Shown: positions 32,626 to 44,700, counted from the stretch's first letter. The stretch is 64,000 nt of DNA from Akebia trifoliata (GCA_017979445.1 CM030714.1:620001-684000), one strand, 5' to 3'. Made by a program: numbers and translations. The notes: generated from the letters alone by a model not told the origin.

Positions 32626-32843
32626 GAGTGCTGATTTTTTAACTCAACCTGACAGCCGGACTCAAAAACTCACTCACTGACGTGTCATGCACAAATGATA
32701 TTAGATTATGTCCCTTCGGATACACAATTGACCTGCCATCTGCAATTGTGTATCCCGAGCGAAAGAATTTACAGTTCTTTACGCATGACACATCAATGAA
32801 TTTTTGAGTCCCATTGTCAGATTGAGTCCAAAGATCATTAGTC
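32626..32843. mobile_element. Foldback MITE, family D, after copy C
   Basis: Starts 'gagtgctgattttttaactc' eight bases after the stop codon of the full-length frame. It has the same arms as the copies after B and D. The 9-bp duplication is blurred here (aataaacaa against aaaaataaa). Confidence 0.65.
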
Positions 32844-33586
32844 AAAAATAAATTATATATATACACACGATCTTCCTTTCATTGCCAAAAAGGGGTTTGT
32901 TAGAGAATATATATATATATATGATATGGGTTTTCATATGTAATTTTTTTTCTCTCTCTCCATATATATATAAACGAGATCATCACTTTGAAAAACCTAT
33001 GGTCTCGTACTTCATGTTTTGGGAATTAAAATGAACATTGGCTAGAATTGGAATTTCGTCTAAAGTTCATCACATTTTGGGATATTTCTCTTTTAGTTAT
33101 CTGTGACTATTTTGAGTATTAATATGTATATAATTAAAGACAACATTGAGCCCAACTTATTTGTCTCAAGCTTTATATTCCACAAAAAAAGTATCTGAAT
33201 GACATAGCTTTTACTTTTATTTTTATATTTTTTTATCGATAAAATTATTTTTAATGAGTTCATGTGCTAACTTGGTGCTAATAGGATTTGAACCCAATTC
33301 TGTAATATCATCACCTATAGAATTTAGCAATTAATTAGCTAGTTGGCACTAGGGCTGCAACCTAGGGGGGTTGGAGGGTGAGCCTAAGCTCAACCCAAGT
33401 AGTAGAACCCTTAATCCGATCATTGGGCTTAAAAAGCTTGATCTTCTAAAATCAGGTTGAGTTCGGGTTAGCCCAAGTTAGATAATTTTTGATGATTTGA
33501 CCAGGTAGGGCAGGTTGGGCTCATTGAATAACCCTAATTTCATTTTAATTAACAGATAAATTTTATATTTTAAAATAAATAAATAA
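32844..33586. other. No gene; unit C downstream flank
   Basis: Short TA tracts, then DNA shared with unit D (32985-33130 against 56245-56420, 'cactttgaaaaacctatgg') and with unit B (from about 33180). Confidence 0.4.
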
Positions 33587-33913
33587 GGGAGCCATTCCGG
33601 TGCCTACTATTTGGTCAACACGTTTTGTTCCAAATGTGTTAGAAGTTTTGCAATGAGTTGATATTTTATGAAGAGGGTCTCTATGATGAGGTGATCATCC
33701 TTACCAACAATCAACCCATTCCAAAACTTCTAACCCCATCAAAAGTGGTTTACAAAAAATAGACAGTTCACGATTCTTCAACTTATAAACATGAAGTTAG
33801 AAGTTTGGGTGATGATGATCTCCTCATCATAGAGATCATCTTCACCAAAAATCAGGTTATTCTGAAACTTCTAACATAAATAGGGCAAAATGTGTTGGCC
33901 AAATAGTTGACCC
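33587..33913. mobile_element. Family A MITE, old copy in unit C
   Basis: Orthologous to 20699-21041 and 56894-57248. Part of the second hairpin arm has been lost ('gaagttagaagtttgggtga'). Confidence 0.7.
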
Positions 33914-34415
33914 TTAAAAAAGATATACAACACAAAAACAAAAAATTACTAGTAATTAGACAAATTTTACTAAAACAAAGTTCATTAATAATTATCAATT
34001 GTCCACAAGTAAAAATAATAAGATGGAATAAAAAAAACTATAATTAATATGAAAATATTTTTATATTAGTATATAACATTGGGTTCGGGTTTAGTCAGGT
34101 TGTTCATACCCTCAACTCTTGTTCAACCCGAATTGAAATTAGGTTGAAGTATTTTAACTCAGTCTTAACTCATTTTCTACATAACTCGGCTCAAACTCGC
34201 CCATCATTCGGGTTGAGTTTGGGTCAACACACCCTTTTAGCCCTAGTAGTCACCTGCAACGTTTACTTCTATTGTATCTTCTTTACTACTTTCAAAGGAT
34301 ACCCTAAACTTTATTGTTTTTTATTTTCTACTCATTTTCCTGAATATCCATTTAATTGTACTATCTTTTCTTGATGTTTAACACCCTGACCCCTAAGAGG
34401 ATGCACGTGCCATAG

Positions 34416-34998
34416 TGTAACGGCCATGTACTCTGACACCTAGAGTTTAGGTGTAGCTCGCTCCGGAGTCACCCGGGAGCCCCTATGTAACACTATGTAA
34501 GGCTCGTTATGAAGCCATGTCAGCCCCCGTACCAGGGCATATCTGTTAGCTTAGGGTACGTGTCAGCCCCGTGCCAGGGCATCCTTGTTAGCTTAGTGGC
34601 ATTTTAGTAATAAGGGAGTATGACCGACCTCTACTTTTGATGTTCCCTTCTGGAAATCTAGTAAAGACTTAGCATACACTTTGTAGGAAGGGTGTCAGTG
34701 CTGTCCCAATCCCCGGCCTACACCCACGTTGTTGAAGCCCTTGAAGCCCAGCTCCGTGGAGGTCCCGCGTGTCATAGGATCATCAATTGCTTGTAACGCA
34801 TCTATTTGCTTTTATACCGCGTTACACCGTGTAATCAATATTATATCAACAAAGTTGCCTTTGGGCTTTATCTCGTGTTGCCTCGTTTACTTGTTTGCTA
34901 GCTACATGTGTGTGGTGTACGATCATTTTACAGGCTTGCAAGTGGATTTGACCCCCTTGCGCCGCACGACCCCTCTTCGAAAGAATAGGGCCGTGACA
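34416..34998 (+). repeat. 5' LTR of the chromovirus
   Basis: 583 bp, TG...CA ends ('tgtaacggccatg' ... 'gggccgtgaca'). Against the 3' LTR I count six base differences and no length change. The primer-binding site follows directly. Confidence 0.95.
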
Positions 34999-35000
34999 GT

Positions 35001-35012
35001 TGGTATCAGAGC
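35001..35012 (+). other. Primer-binding site, initiator tRNA-Met type
   Basis: TGGTATCAGAGC begins two bases after the 5' LTR. This is the usual complement to the 3' end of plant initiator methionine tRNA in Ty3/gypsy and copia elements. Confidence 0.9.
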
Positions 35013-35083
35013 AGCAGCTGTTTGAGCACGGTTGGTATTCCCCCTAGCTATTCCCCGGAGATCCCATTCAGTTCACGTGAACA

Positions 35084-36170
35084 ATGGTAAGAGGAACTAC
35101 TAGTACCGCGGATCAACCCGCTCCAAACACACCAGCACCACGTACAAACAAGGAACGCATAGAGGTATTAGAGGAAAAGGTAGGTATGCTATCCGGGATA
35201 GTTGATGGTATTGCGCAATTGGATGATCGACAGAACACGCTGGAGGAAAGATCCGAGACATTCCGAGCCAGAGTGACTGACCTCGAGGAAGATACCCGAG
35301 GATCCATAGCTACATTACAGGAACAGATCACGGAGCTCACTACTAAGGTAGGCCTCCTGGTAAGAGCCGTTGGTAACGAGCGGCCTACCGGTGGTGATGC
35401 TCCTCCCTCGCGCTTGCGAGTCCCCGAGCCACGCGCCTTCAGTGGTGCACGCGATGCGAAAGAGCTCGAGAACTTCCTGTTTGATATGGAACAGTACTTC
35501 CGTGCAGCTCGTCCGGATTCAGAAGAGGTAAAACAACTGCTTCTATGTATCTTGCAGGTGACGCTAAGCTATGGTGGCGAACAAAGTACACCGAGATGGA
35601 GAGTGGCCAATGCTCCATCGATACATGGGAAGACCTCAAAAGGGACTGAAGAATCAGTTCCTACCCGAGAATGTGGAGTTCATTGCCCGCAGGAAGTTGA
35701 GGCAACTCCAACATACTGGTACCGTGCACGACTACGTCAAGCAATTTTCCGCATTGATGCTTGATATCCGTGATATGTCAGAGAAAGACAAGCTGTTCTC
35801 GTTTACAGAAGGGCTTAAGCCTTGGGTTCAGACAGAACTACAGAGGCAACGTGTGCAAGACCTCACGACTGATCGCCGCAGCTGAGCGGTTGACAGATTA
35901 TTCTCCCGTGGATGGGAAAAGAAGAAGGTATCCAATCAGTCGAAAGGGTACTCTCAGCAGAGTGAACGCACCCATGGGTCTTCCAAAGGTAAACATGGAG
36001 GATCTAGACACAGTCCAAGCAGGAGATCCCATCGGGATTCCTCCCCTTCGAAGAACACCGGTACCCAGTCCAACAATCACCGCAACAAGATCCAGTGTTA
36101 CTTGTGTGGTGGTCCTCATAAGACGTTCAATTGCCCGCAGAGAAGCAAGTTGAATGCACTGTTAGCTTCC
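35084..36170 (+). pseudogene. gag region of the chromovirus (frameshifted)
   Basis: The start codon at 35084 opens a frame with an N-terminal coiled-coil-like stretch (about residues 22-90) and then the capsid motif ENFLFDMEQYF. The frame then breaks: shifts are visible near 35537, 35646, 35868 and 35908. The capsid continues in other frames with LWWR, then FLPENVEF and KQFSAL. A Ser/Lys-rich tail leads to a CCHC zinc knuckle at about 36094-36132 (C-x2-C-x3-H-x4-C, CYLCGGPH). The spacing with three residues before the His is common in plant Ty3 elements. With at least four shifts it cannot give an intact Gag. Confidence 0.85.
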
Positions 36171-37631
36171 CAGAGTGACCCTAGTCACGAGAGTTCAAGT
36201 GAGAAAGATGAGGATGAATCTTCTCATATGGGAGCTATGCATCTGTTGAATGCAATGAAACAGACCTCTGAAACTAAGACGATCCGTCAGCGTAAGGGTC
36301 TCATGTATGTTGATGTGGAGATTGGTGGTAAGACCACCCAGGCAATGGTTGATACGGGAGCTACGCATAGCTTCATTTCCCCTGCAGAGGCGAAGCGCCT
36401 CAATATCCGGCTCGAAAAGGATTCAAGCCGTATGAAAGCTGTTAACTCCGAGGCCACTCCTATACAAGGGTCGGCCAAGTCCGTGGCCATCAAATGGGTC
36501 CAGGTCCAATGGAAAGGTAAGCTAGATCTTCTCGCAGTTCCACTCGATGAGTTCCGAGTTATCATTGGGATGGACTTTCTGCGACAGAACAGGGCCGTTC
36601 CGATGCCATTTGCCAACACTTTGGGCTTGCTAGGTGAAAGTCCAAGCTTCATTCCTCTCTCTACAGGTAAAGAAGAGGGAAAGATGATCTCAGCCCTTCA
36701 GCTGAAGAAAGGGTTGAAGAAAGGTGAGCAAACGTTTCTTGCTACCTTGCGAGTTGAACCTGATGATCAGGACCATAGTTCAACTCCCCCATTGGTTAAA
36801 CAGGTTTTGACTGAATTTGATGATGTTATGCCGGAAGAGCTTCCGAAGACCCTACCGCCACGTAGGCCGATTGATCATCAAATCGAACTAGTACCTGGTA
36901 CCAAGCCTCCTGCAAAGGGGCCATACAGGATGAGTCCTCCGGAACTAGCTGAGCTACGCAAGCAACTTGATGGACTTCTGGAGTCTGGATTTATCAGACC
37001 TTCGAAGGCACCTTATGGGGCGCCTGTTTTATTCCAGAAGAAGCACGATGGGTCATTGCGACTTTGTGTAGACTACCGAGCGCTGAACAAGGTTACCGTC
37101 AAGAATAAGTATCCGATTCCACTGATTGCTGATTTGTTTGATCAACTTGGAGCAGCCAAGTACTTTTCCAAGTTGGATTTGAGATCAGGGTACTATCAAG
37201 TACGGGTTGCAGATGGAGATGAGCCGAAAACTACCTGTTCTACAGGTATGGTGCTTATGAGTTCTTAGTTCATGCCTTTTGGCCTTACGAACGCACCTGC
37301 GACATTCTGCACCTTGATGAACGACCTCTTCAGACCATACCTCGACAAGTTTGTTGTGGTATATCTTGATGACATTGTGGTATACAGTTCTACCTTAGAA
37401 GAGCACGTTCAACATTTACGCAAGGTATTCCAAGTGCTTCGCGACAATCAGTTGTATGTCAAGCTAGAGAAGTGTTCATTCGCCCAAGAGCAGATTATGT
37501 TTCTTGGCCATGTTGTGGGTAATGGACAGATCCGGATGGACATGGAGAAAGTGCGAGCTATTGATGAATGGAAAACCCCCTTCCACTGTCACAGAACTCA
37601 GGTCATTCCTCGGTCTTGTGAACTATTATAG
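36102..37631 (+). pseudogene. Protease and reverse-transcriptase region of the chromovirus (frameshifted)
   Basis: The aspartic protease motif VDTGATHSF lies at about 36345-36371, with the active-site Asp. The reverse transcriptase begins near 36880, with LCVDYRALN, then [12 protein letters not shown] (motif A) and [20 protein letters not shown] (the catalytic pair) lies at about 37362-37385. A stop at 37266-37268 results from two nearby shifts (about 37240 and 37272), after which the same frame resumes. The frame is lost again near 37575. The catalytic residues are all kept, so the damage is indels and not drift. Confidence 0.9.
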
Positions 37632-39213
37632 ACGTTTCGTCCAAGGTTATTCCAAAAGAGCCGCACCTCTCACAGACCTGTTGAAGAAAGATCACACTTG
37701 GTCCTGGTCGGACAAGTGTAATGAGGCGTTTGAAGACCTCAAGCTTGCTGTTATGCAAGACCCAGTCTTAGCTCTACCCGACATCACCAAGCTGTTTGAA
37801 GTTCAGACAGATGCATCTGACTTTGCTATTGGAGGAGTGTTGTTACAGGATGGGCATCCGCTTGCTTATGAAAGTCGGAAGCTCAATGATGCTGAGAGAC
37901 GCTACACCGCACAGGAGAAAGAGTTGTTAGCTGTCGTCCACTGTTTGAGAGTTTGGAGACATTATCTGTTGGGGTCACAAGTTCATGTGAAGACTGATAA
38001 TGTGGCTGTGAGCCATTTCCTGACTCAGAAGAAGTTGACACAAAAACAGGCTCGTTGGCAAGAGTTCCTCGCAGAGTTCGACTTGGCCTTGGATTACAAG
38101 CCAGGAAAGAACAACAACGTGGCCGATGCCTTGAGTCGCAAAGCAGAGCTAGCAGCACTTCAGCGACAAGTTTCTCAGGTTACCAGCACTTTACAGCAGA
38201 GAATTCAGAATGGTTTGAGCAGTGATCCCCAGGCGAAGGCCATATTGGATATGGTGCAGAAGGGGAAAGCACGCCGTTTCTGGCTTCGGGATGGGTTGTT
38301 ATATACCACCAAGAGCCGCATGTTTGTTCCACGTACGGACGGGCTAAGACGAGAACTGATGAGGGAGTGTCACGACACTCCATGGGCTGGCCATCCGGGC
38401 TGGCGCCGCACATTAGCTCTCTTGGAGCGAGGATACTACTGGCCGAACATCCGTGATGATGTGTTAGACTATGTGAGGACCTGCCTCATTTGCCAGCAAG
38501 ACAAGATCGAGCGCGACAAACCTATTGGGCTGCTGGAACCGCTTCCAGTCCCCCAAAGGCCTTGGGAAAGTGTTTCTATGGACTTTGTCACAGGTTTGCC
38601 GAAGGTTGCGGAATATGGATCCATCCTTGTGGTTGTGGACCGTTTCTCCAAATATGCTACATTTATACCGACCTCGACATATTGCTCAGCAGAAGAAACA
38701 GCGCACTTGTTCCTCAAGCATGTCATCAAGTATTGGGGTGTGCCCAAGAACATTGTCAGCGACAGAGATTCAAGATTTACAGGGAGATTCTGGACCGAAT
38801 TGTTCAGATTACTTGGGTCTCAGCTTGACTTTTCGACCAGTGGATATCCACAAACAGATGGGCAGACTGAAAGATTTAATGCCATGTTGGAGGAATATCT
38901 TAGGCATTTTGTCACTGCCAACCAAAAGGATTGGGCGAATCTACTTGATGTCGCACAGTTCTGTTTCAACCTTCAGAAGAGCTCTTCCTCCAACAAGAGT
39001 CCTTTTGAACTTATTACTTACTGGCAACAACCTTTAACTCCTCATACTATTGTTTCAGGATATCAGGGACAGTGTCCAAGGGCGTACAAGTTTGCTAAGT
39101 TTTGGCAGGACAACAATGAAATTGCCAGATCTTACCTTGAAAAAGCGTCAAAGCGGATGAAGAAATGGGCTGATGGACATCGTCGACCAGATCGTTTCAA
39201 TTTGGTGACTTAG
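37570..39213 (+). pseudogene. RNase H and integrase region of the chromovirus
   Basis: This is the longest intact frame of the element. RT thumb/connection: [11 protein letters not shown]. RNase [14 protein letters not shown], then [10 protein letters not shown] and [11 protein letters not shown], giving the D-E-D residues. Integrase: an HHCC zinc-binding domain ([10 protein letters not shown] ... CLICQQDK), then the DDE core with [15 protein letters not shown] and [10 protein letters not shown]. It stops at 39211-39213 because of a shift near 39195. The part of the open frame before about 37570 is a shadow of the RT frame. Confidence 0.92.
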
Positions 39214-39662
39214 TTCTACTCAAGACAGATCAGTTGAGAAGGTTCAACCGAGTACAGCGAGCACACAGGGGTCTACTACAGCGTTATGAAGGTCCAATGC
39301 TCATCCTCTCTCGAGTCGGCAAGGTCTCCTACAAGCTGAAGTTACCGCACTGGTTACGCAACATCCACCCTGTCTTCCATGCCAGCTGTCTCAAGCCATT
39401 CCATGCAGATCCAGCACGCAGCATTCCAACACGTTCACCTTCTCGTTCAACAATCCAGCCGGAACGTGTTGTCGACCAAGTTCTCGCCGAGCGTCAAGTC
39501 AGCAGCAGTTCAAGCAAGCAGCAGCACATGGAGTACTTTGTCACTTGGAAGAACTTGCCAGAATGTGAAGCCACCTGGGAAAGAGCAGAGAACCTACAAC
39601 CATTCAAGCAGAAGATTGAAGAATTTGTCAGGGACAATGCGACGAGGACGTCTGCAGAATAG
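39196..39662 (+). pseudogene. C-terminal integrase tail and chromodomain of the chromovirus
   Basis: Integrase GPF/Y-like module (RYEGPMLILSRVGKVSYKL, HPVFHASCLKPFH). A chromodomain follows: EYFVTWKNLPECEATWE with the aromatic Tyr and Trp residues, and a helix ending near KIEEFV. The stop is at 39660-39662. A chromodomain here is the defining feature of chromoviruses and is known to direct integration by reading chromatin marks. The clade (Galadriel, Tekay, Reina or CRM) cannot be fixed by eye. Confidence 0.88.
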
Positions 39663-39673
39663 GTGGGGGAGAC
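39661..39673 (+). other. Polypurine tract of the chromovirus
   Basis: AGGTGGGGGAGAC stands directly before the 3' LTR, the usual position of the plus-strand primer. It overlaps the stop codon of the last frame. Confidence 0.8.
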
Positions 39674-40256
39674 TGTAACGGCCATGTACTCTGACACCTA
39701 GAGTTTAGGTGTAGCTCGCTCCGGAGTCACCCGGGAGCCCCTATGTAACACTATGTAAGGCTCGTTATGAAGCCATGTCAGCCCCCGTACCAAGGCATAT
39801 CTGTTAGCTTAGGGTACGTGTCAGCCCCGTGCCAGGGCATCCTTGTTAGCTTAGTGGCATTTTAGTAATAAGGGAGTATGACCGGCCTCTACTTTTGATG
39901 TTCCCTTCTGGAAATCTAGTAAAGACTTAGCATACACTTTGTAGGAAGGGTGTCAGTGCTGTCCCAATCCCCGGCCTACACCCACGTTGTTGAAGCCCTT
40001 GAAGCCCAGCTCCGTGGAGGTCCCGCGTGTCATAGGATCATCAATTGCTTGTAACGCATCTATTTGCTTTTATACCGCGTTACACCGTGTAATCAATATT
40101 ATATCAACAAAGTTGCCTTTGGGCTTTATCTCGTGTTGCCTCGTTTACTTGTTTGCTAGCTACGTGTGTGTGGTGTACGATCATTTTACAGGCTTGCAAG
40201 TGGATTTGACCCCCTTGCGCCGCACGACCCTGCTTCGAAAGAATAGGGCCATGACA
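39674..40256 (+). repeat. 3' LTR of the chromovirus
   Basis: 583 bp, about 99% identical to the 5' LTR (six differences counted). Followed by the catag duplication and then the interrupted unit C sequence ('gcacaagcaaactctagtg'). Confidence 0.95.
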
Positions 40257-40261
40257 CATAG

Positions 40262-40663
40262 GCACAAGCAAACTCTAGTGCTATATAAGATGTATTGTCA
40301 TGTATATTTTAATAAGGAATCATTTTTCTCTTTCTCTAGTGAAGCTATTAAAAGATAATTCATTTAACGCTTTCACACTTTCATTTAAGCGCAAGATCGA
40401 AACTCTATATGTATAGCAGTTTTTCATTTTTCCTTTAGAATTGTTTACATGGTTGTGAGAGAGAATTAAAGCGTGTCTCAACCTATTTTTATCAATACAA
40501 ATCAATCATTTTTTTTTACAAAGTCATTAATCAAGTTGTTAAAAGTAATTCTAAATGACACTGTTTTAAAAATCAGAACGATAATCAAACCGAAATTTTG
40601 TTTAATTGGTGGGTCCGAATGAGGTTCAATTTGGTCGGACCGATATCTTATTATTAATATATA

Positions 40664-40668
<5 letters not shown>
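40262..40668. other. Unit C flank resuming after the chromovirus; no gene
   Basis: Continues the sequence broken at 34415 and matches 21562-21950 of unit B and 58100-58500 of unit D. Confidence 0.6.

Positions 40669-40754
<86 letters not shown>
40669..40754. repeat. Long (TA)n microsatellite
   Basis: About 80 bp of pure TA, abutting a family A MITE. The Ile/Tyr-rich open frame on the minus strand here is an artefact. Units B and D have much shorter TA/TTA tracts at this place. Confidence 0.95.
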
Positions 40755-40757
<3 letters not shown>

Positions 40758-41108
40758 AAATGTTCAGCAACAAACATTTTGACAAACATTTTGGCAAAAC
40801 ATTTTTGAAAATATGGGTTACAGGTTTTGGAATAGGCTGATTTTTGGTGAGGATGATCTCTACAGGGAATAGATCATCATCACCAAAAATCAGTCCATTC
40901 CAAAACTTCTAACCCATCAAAAATGGTTTACAAAAAATGGACGGTCCACGATTTTTCAACCTGTTAATATGGGGCTAGAAGTTTTGGAATGGGCTGATTT
41001 TTGATGAGGATGATCTCCTCACCGTAGAGATCATCCTCACCAAAAATCAGCCCATTCCTAAACCTCTAACCCATGTTTTGCCAAAATGTTTGTTGCTGAA
41101 AGGGACCC
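40755..41108. mobile_element. Double-hairpin MITE, family A, young insertion in unit C
   Basis: Begins 'gggaaatgttcagcaacaaa' and ends 'ttgttgctgaaagggaccc'. Both hairpins are almost perfect. It stands in (TA)n, and the paralogous places in units B (about 21985) and D (about 58515) lack it, so it inserted after the duplication. Confidence 0.85.
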
Positions 41109-41154
<46 letters not shown>

Positions 41155-41661
41155 ATATAAAATTTAAGAAATTAAATTCATTTAAATAAAATATTCTTTA
41201 ATAAATGATAAATTTATTAAAAGTGGGTCGATCAAGTCTTTAATAGGTTTTGTTTACATGTGCCCCTAGGACAGTTGTTAAATATGAAATTTAAATAACT
41301 AGAAAATATGCATTTGAGGATATTTTTGGTAGAATTTTTTTTAGGGAATTTTAGATATTAACAAAAAATTCGGTGATGTATATAATGCATCTTAATGAGC
41401 CCTCTTCAATCATTGAAGGTTGTTTTAAAAACCTTCAATTTAACAAGGTTTAAATCTCAAAATTAAAGAGATAATGAGGGTGGAGTAGTTTTCTTCAGAC
41501 TTAAAAATGGGTTCATAGATTCGAACAGTTGAACCATTAAATTTAAAAATAAAAAAAAACAACAACAACAACAGTGGTTCTTAAATAAATACTAGCTCTT
41601 AAAGAATCAAACCAAAATTTCTAAAAAGTCCTGCGCAGTCAGTCCAGTCTGATTTTAAATA
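41109..41661. other. Unit C flank, no gene
   Basis: Collinear with 22000-22430 of unit B. Ends where the CACTA-like element starts ('gattttaaata'). Confidence 0.5.
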
Positions 41662-41799
41662 CACAACAAAAACAATAGTTTTTAGCGACAGCCAAAATAG
41701 CGCCACTGTACAACGCAGCCTGCGCGCCAAAACTCACAAATTTTTTCACAAAAAACCTCTCCATGCGAAAAACCTCTCTCAACCTGTATCGTCAGATTT

Positions 41800-41929
41800 T
41801 TGTGAGAAACGCACGCGCACATACACACACACACTCTCTCTCTATCTATCTCTCTCTGTGTATCAAGCTTATTTCATCTCCTCAACATCTAGGGTTTCAA
41901 TGTTAATGAAAGAAATCTTTCCTTCCAAT

Positions 41930-41965
<36 letters not shown>

Positions 41966-44700
41966 CAATTTCATCTTATCTCCTCTTCACATTTTCGTTT
42001 TCGTTTTGGATTGAGTTTGTTTCTAGGTTTTGAGTGGCAGTCACCATTAATGACACCTTACGAGCATCCAATTAGTTGCTCCGAGGCTCTTTTCACCTCC
42101 GTCTCTCTTTCTCTGCAACTCTCGTACATTTCATCTTTTCAATGTGCCCTCCTTGCGTTGGATGTCATAGAGGTTTTCATGGAGATAATGATGTTTTTCA
42201 TCTTTTTGTTCATTTCCTAGATTTTATATGAATTCGAATAAGGATTTGGAGAACCATCATAGCTTCTGTCAAGGGTTTCGCCATTGGAGCTGGTTCAAGA
42301 GGGGTTCTTGCTGAATTTTCGATCTTTGTTAAATTGTGAAGTGGAAGATTCTCCGCTTCTACAAGGTGAATTGTTTGAGCTTTATCTCAATTTGATTTTT
42401 TTTTCCAAGGAGTGTGGTTTTTATTTCGATTTTGTCTCATTTCAGAAAGGCAGGAATGATTTTGAATTGAGATGTGATCTCTTCCTTTGTTCCTTTGTTG
42501 GTACATTTGTTTTTGTAGATGAATGTATTGCTTCTTTGGGAGGAGATCAGAGCCATGTCTCTATTCTAGTTGAATTGCTTCTTGTTTGTTTGAATCCTAA
42601 AAAATTGAAATTTTTTGGTGGGAAAAGTAGGTATTGAGGAAGCATTTTTCCAATTTCCATTGTTTGGCTGCTGATATGATTAGAATACTTCTTATTCTAA
42701 ATATAAATGGCATTATTGAAGAATATATTAATTTTCTTTAGGAATTCAGTTGAATCATCAACATCCAGTCTTTCTTAAACTTGTTTTTATACGACACGAT
42801 ATGCTTGAGACAATGGTTCAATCTGCTTAAAACATTGTTGTTGGTTTGAAAAGAGAGCTAGAGTGACAATTTTCTTGTCTTTGGGAGAGGCTCCAAGGAA
42901 ATGCCTTTTTTCCTCGATGGCTTAAGCATTATTCAAAGAGGTGTGAAAAAGATTATGCCTTATTGGAGTTACATGCCTTTTTTGGCGCATTTGGACCAAG
43001 ACTTGTGCCTTACAGGGATGTACTATATTTCTTATTTATTCTCTTTGTTTTGTAATATTACTACAAAATATTCCTCATAGTTATAAGTTTTTCCTTGTTA
43101 AAACATTTAATTTTCACAGAGGTCTTTAACTTTATGATCATTTCTTTTGACTCTAATCTCTCGATTTGCAACTCGAACAGTTTGATGGATTTTCTTTAAC
43201 TTCTTCCATCACTATTTTTTTTCTTTCTTCTCTATTTCCGTTTCTCTCTTTATGTTGAGCATATGCATCCACTTCTTATTAAAGTAGTATTTACATTCCT
43301 AAGTGTTACCTTTTGTTTGCGGGATAAAGAGTTGGAAGTATGAAACTATGGATGTGGTTCATTTTACTCTGATTTAATGAGTGTGTACTTAAGATTTGAT
43401 CACAAATTTTAGAATGTGAAATTATGAATTCTCAATTGTTCTTTGATTTATTTTTTCCCTTGATTTTCTCTTTATTGGAGTTCTTTGCTATTTATTTGTA
43501 TATAATTATCTATCTATCAAAAGTGCATTCTCATGAAGCTTACACAGTATTCCTTGAGGTTTGCATGTCACAGCTTTTGTTAATGCAATGCCTCACCTCA
43601 AGCACTCAGCTACAAAACATATATATAGATGCACACAGCTAGATTGTCCATATGGGAATAGGGAATAAGGAGTTATTCTTTCTTAGTCTTACCTCTTATC
43701 TGTCTCTATTTGGTCATTCTATACATGAAGCATGGCTGGTCTAATTTTGTCTTGTAAAATTTTCCTTTCAGTTCACTTATTGCTCATTTATCACATAAAA
43801 TTCAAATAAGAGAGAGAATAAATTAAATTCATTTGACATGGTTTGGGCATATACAAAGAATACTGATGACACTAGTGAGTAGATTTGGAGCAAATTTAGG
43901 GCTCCGGAAAGGGTAGGAGGCCAAACATACCACAAATAGTAGTAAGAAAAGGAAGTACATTGCCTGGCCAAAGTTTTGGCCTAGAACAGAGTGGAATTGG
44001 ATTCGTGTTGTTGACCCCATTATTTAGTATAAACCATAAGATCATGATGTAATTTCTCTTCTGTGAGTTCTAGTGTCTCAAGGACTGATAGGTTCATTTG
44101 CATTCTCTATTCAACAGGTAATGAGGAAGAATCTGTTAAAATATGTTCGTGCGAGGGAGTTCCATCCAGAAGCGAAGTTTTGCAATCCTTGCCTGTTTTT
44201 CACCTTACCAAATGTAATTTGCAGGTAAAAGATTCTTGGGAAATTTTTATATTGTTAGAGGATTGGGTTCAATGTTTGAAACATTTTCATGTAGACCTAT
44301 TGATCAGATATGATCATTAAAAAACAAATATAAAGCACAAGCAAAACTCATAAAAAAACAAAATGAAGGTTATTAAATTGTGAAGCCATGGAAGTTGGTT
44401 CTTGTTGGGCTGGATAGTGAAGTTGGGAGGTGAAATGGGTTGTGAATCAGTGAATGAGCCTTTCAATTTAAATTTCAAAGAGCTTGATGAATGCATGCGG
44501 TCTTTTTACGCTGCTGATGTGTCAAGGGCCCTTGCCACATCAGTCACCTACCAAGACTCTCATATAATACATCTGTTTCCTCAGCATACACAACTGCAAA
44601 TCTTATTCAAATTCAATATTTTGTTTCTTTTTTTGTTTTTTTATTTGATTGACTTGGACCGTTTGAGGAAGGACAAGGTTTAAACCTTCTCCTCTGTTTC
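41800..44700. other. Left interior of the CACTA-like element; no supported protein
   Basis: Contains (CA)n and (TC)n tracts (41822-41960) and several short open frames (41858-42220, 42284-42637, 43424-43642, 44063-44320). They are T-rich and show no domain. They could be exons of a captured gene or transposon leader sequence. At 44480-44565 lies a partial family B foldback arm ('cttgatgaatgcatgcgg'). Confidence 0.35.

Larger units (their letters stand above)
34411..40261 (+). mobile_element. Ty3/gypsy chromovirus LTR retrotransposon with 5-bp target duplications
   Basis: The element proper runs 34416-40256 (5841 bp). The target duplication catag is at 34411-34415 and 40257-40261. The LTRs are both 583 bp. 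Internal order is gag, zinc knuckle, protease, reverse transcriptase, RNase H, integrase and chromodomain, which is the Ty3/gypsy order. The C-terminal chromodomain places it among chromoviruses. Base composition is clearly less AT-rich than the surroundings. The reading frame is broken at several places, so it could not move by itself. The paralogous units B and D carry the uninterrupted 'ccataggcacaagcaaactc' site, proving insertion after the duplication. Confidence 0.95.
30960..41661 (+). repeat. Segmental duplication unit C (interrupted by the chromovirus)
   Basis: Collinear with unit B: 30965-31235 with 17108-17400, 31360-32620 with 18540-19800, then 33180-34415 and 40257-41660 with 20260-22440. 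It differs by the 5841-bp chromovirus, one extra MITE (40755-41108) and the nonsense codon in the acyltransferase. The match to unit B stops at 41661, where the CACTA-like element begins. Confidence 0.75.

Noticed and set aside
34729..35025. 98-codon open frame at the 5' side of the retrotransposon, repeated near 39987
   Set aside because: It lies in the LTR, so it appears twice; not a gene.
40502..40789. 95-codon open frame rich in Ile and Tyr
   Set aside because: It is a translation of the (TA)n microsatellite.
41858..42637. Two open frames of 120 and 117 codons
   Set aside because: T-rich, partly microsatellite-coded, no motif. They may be parts of exons, but nothing supports a protein.
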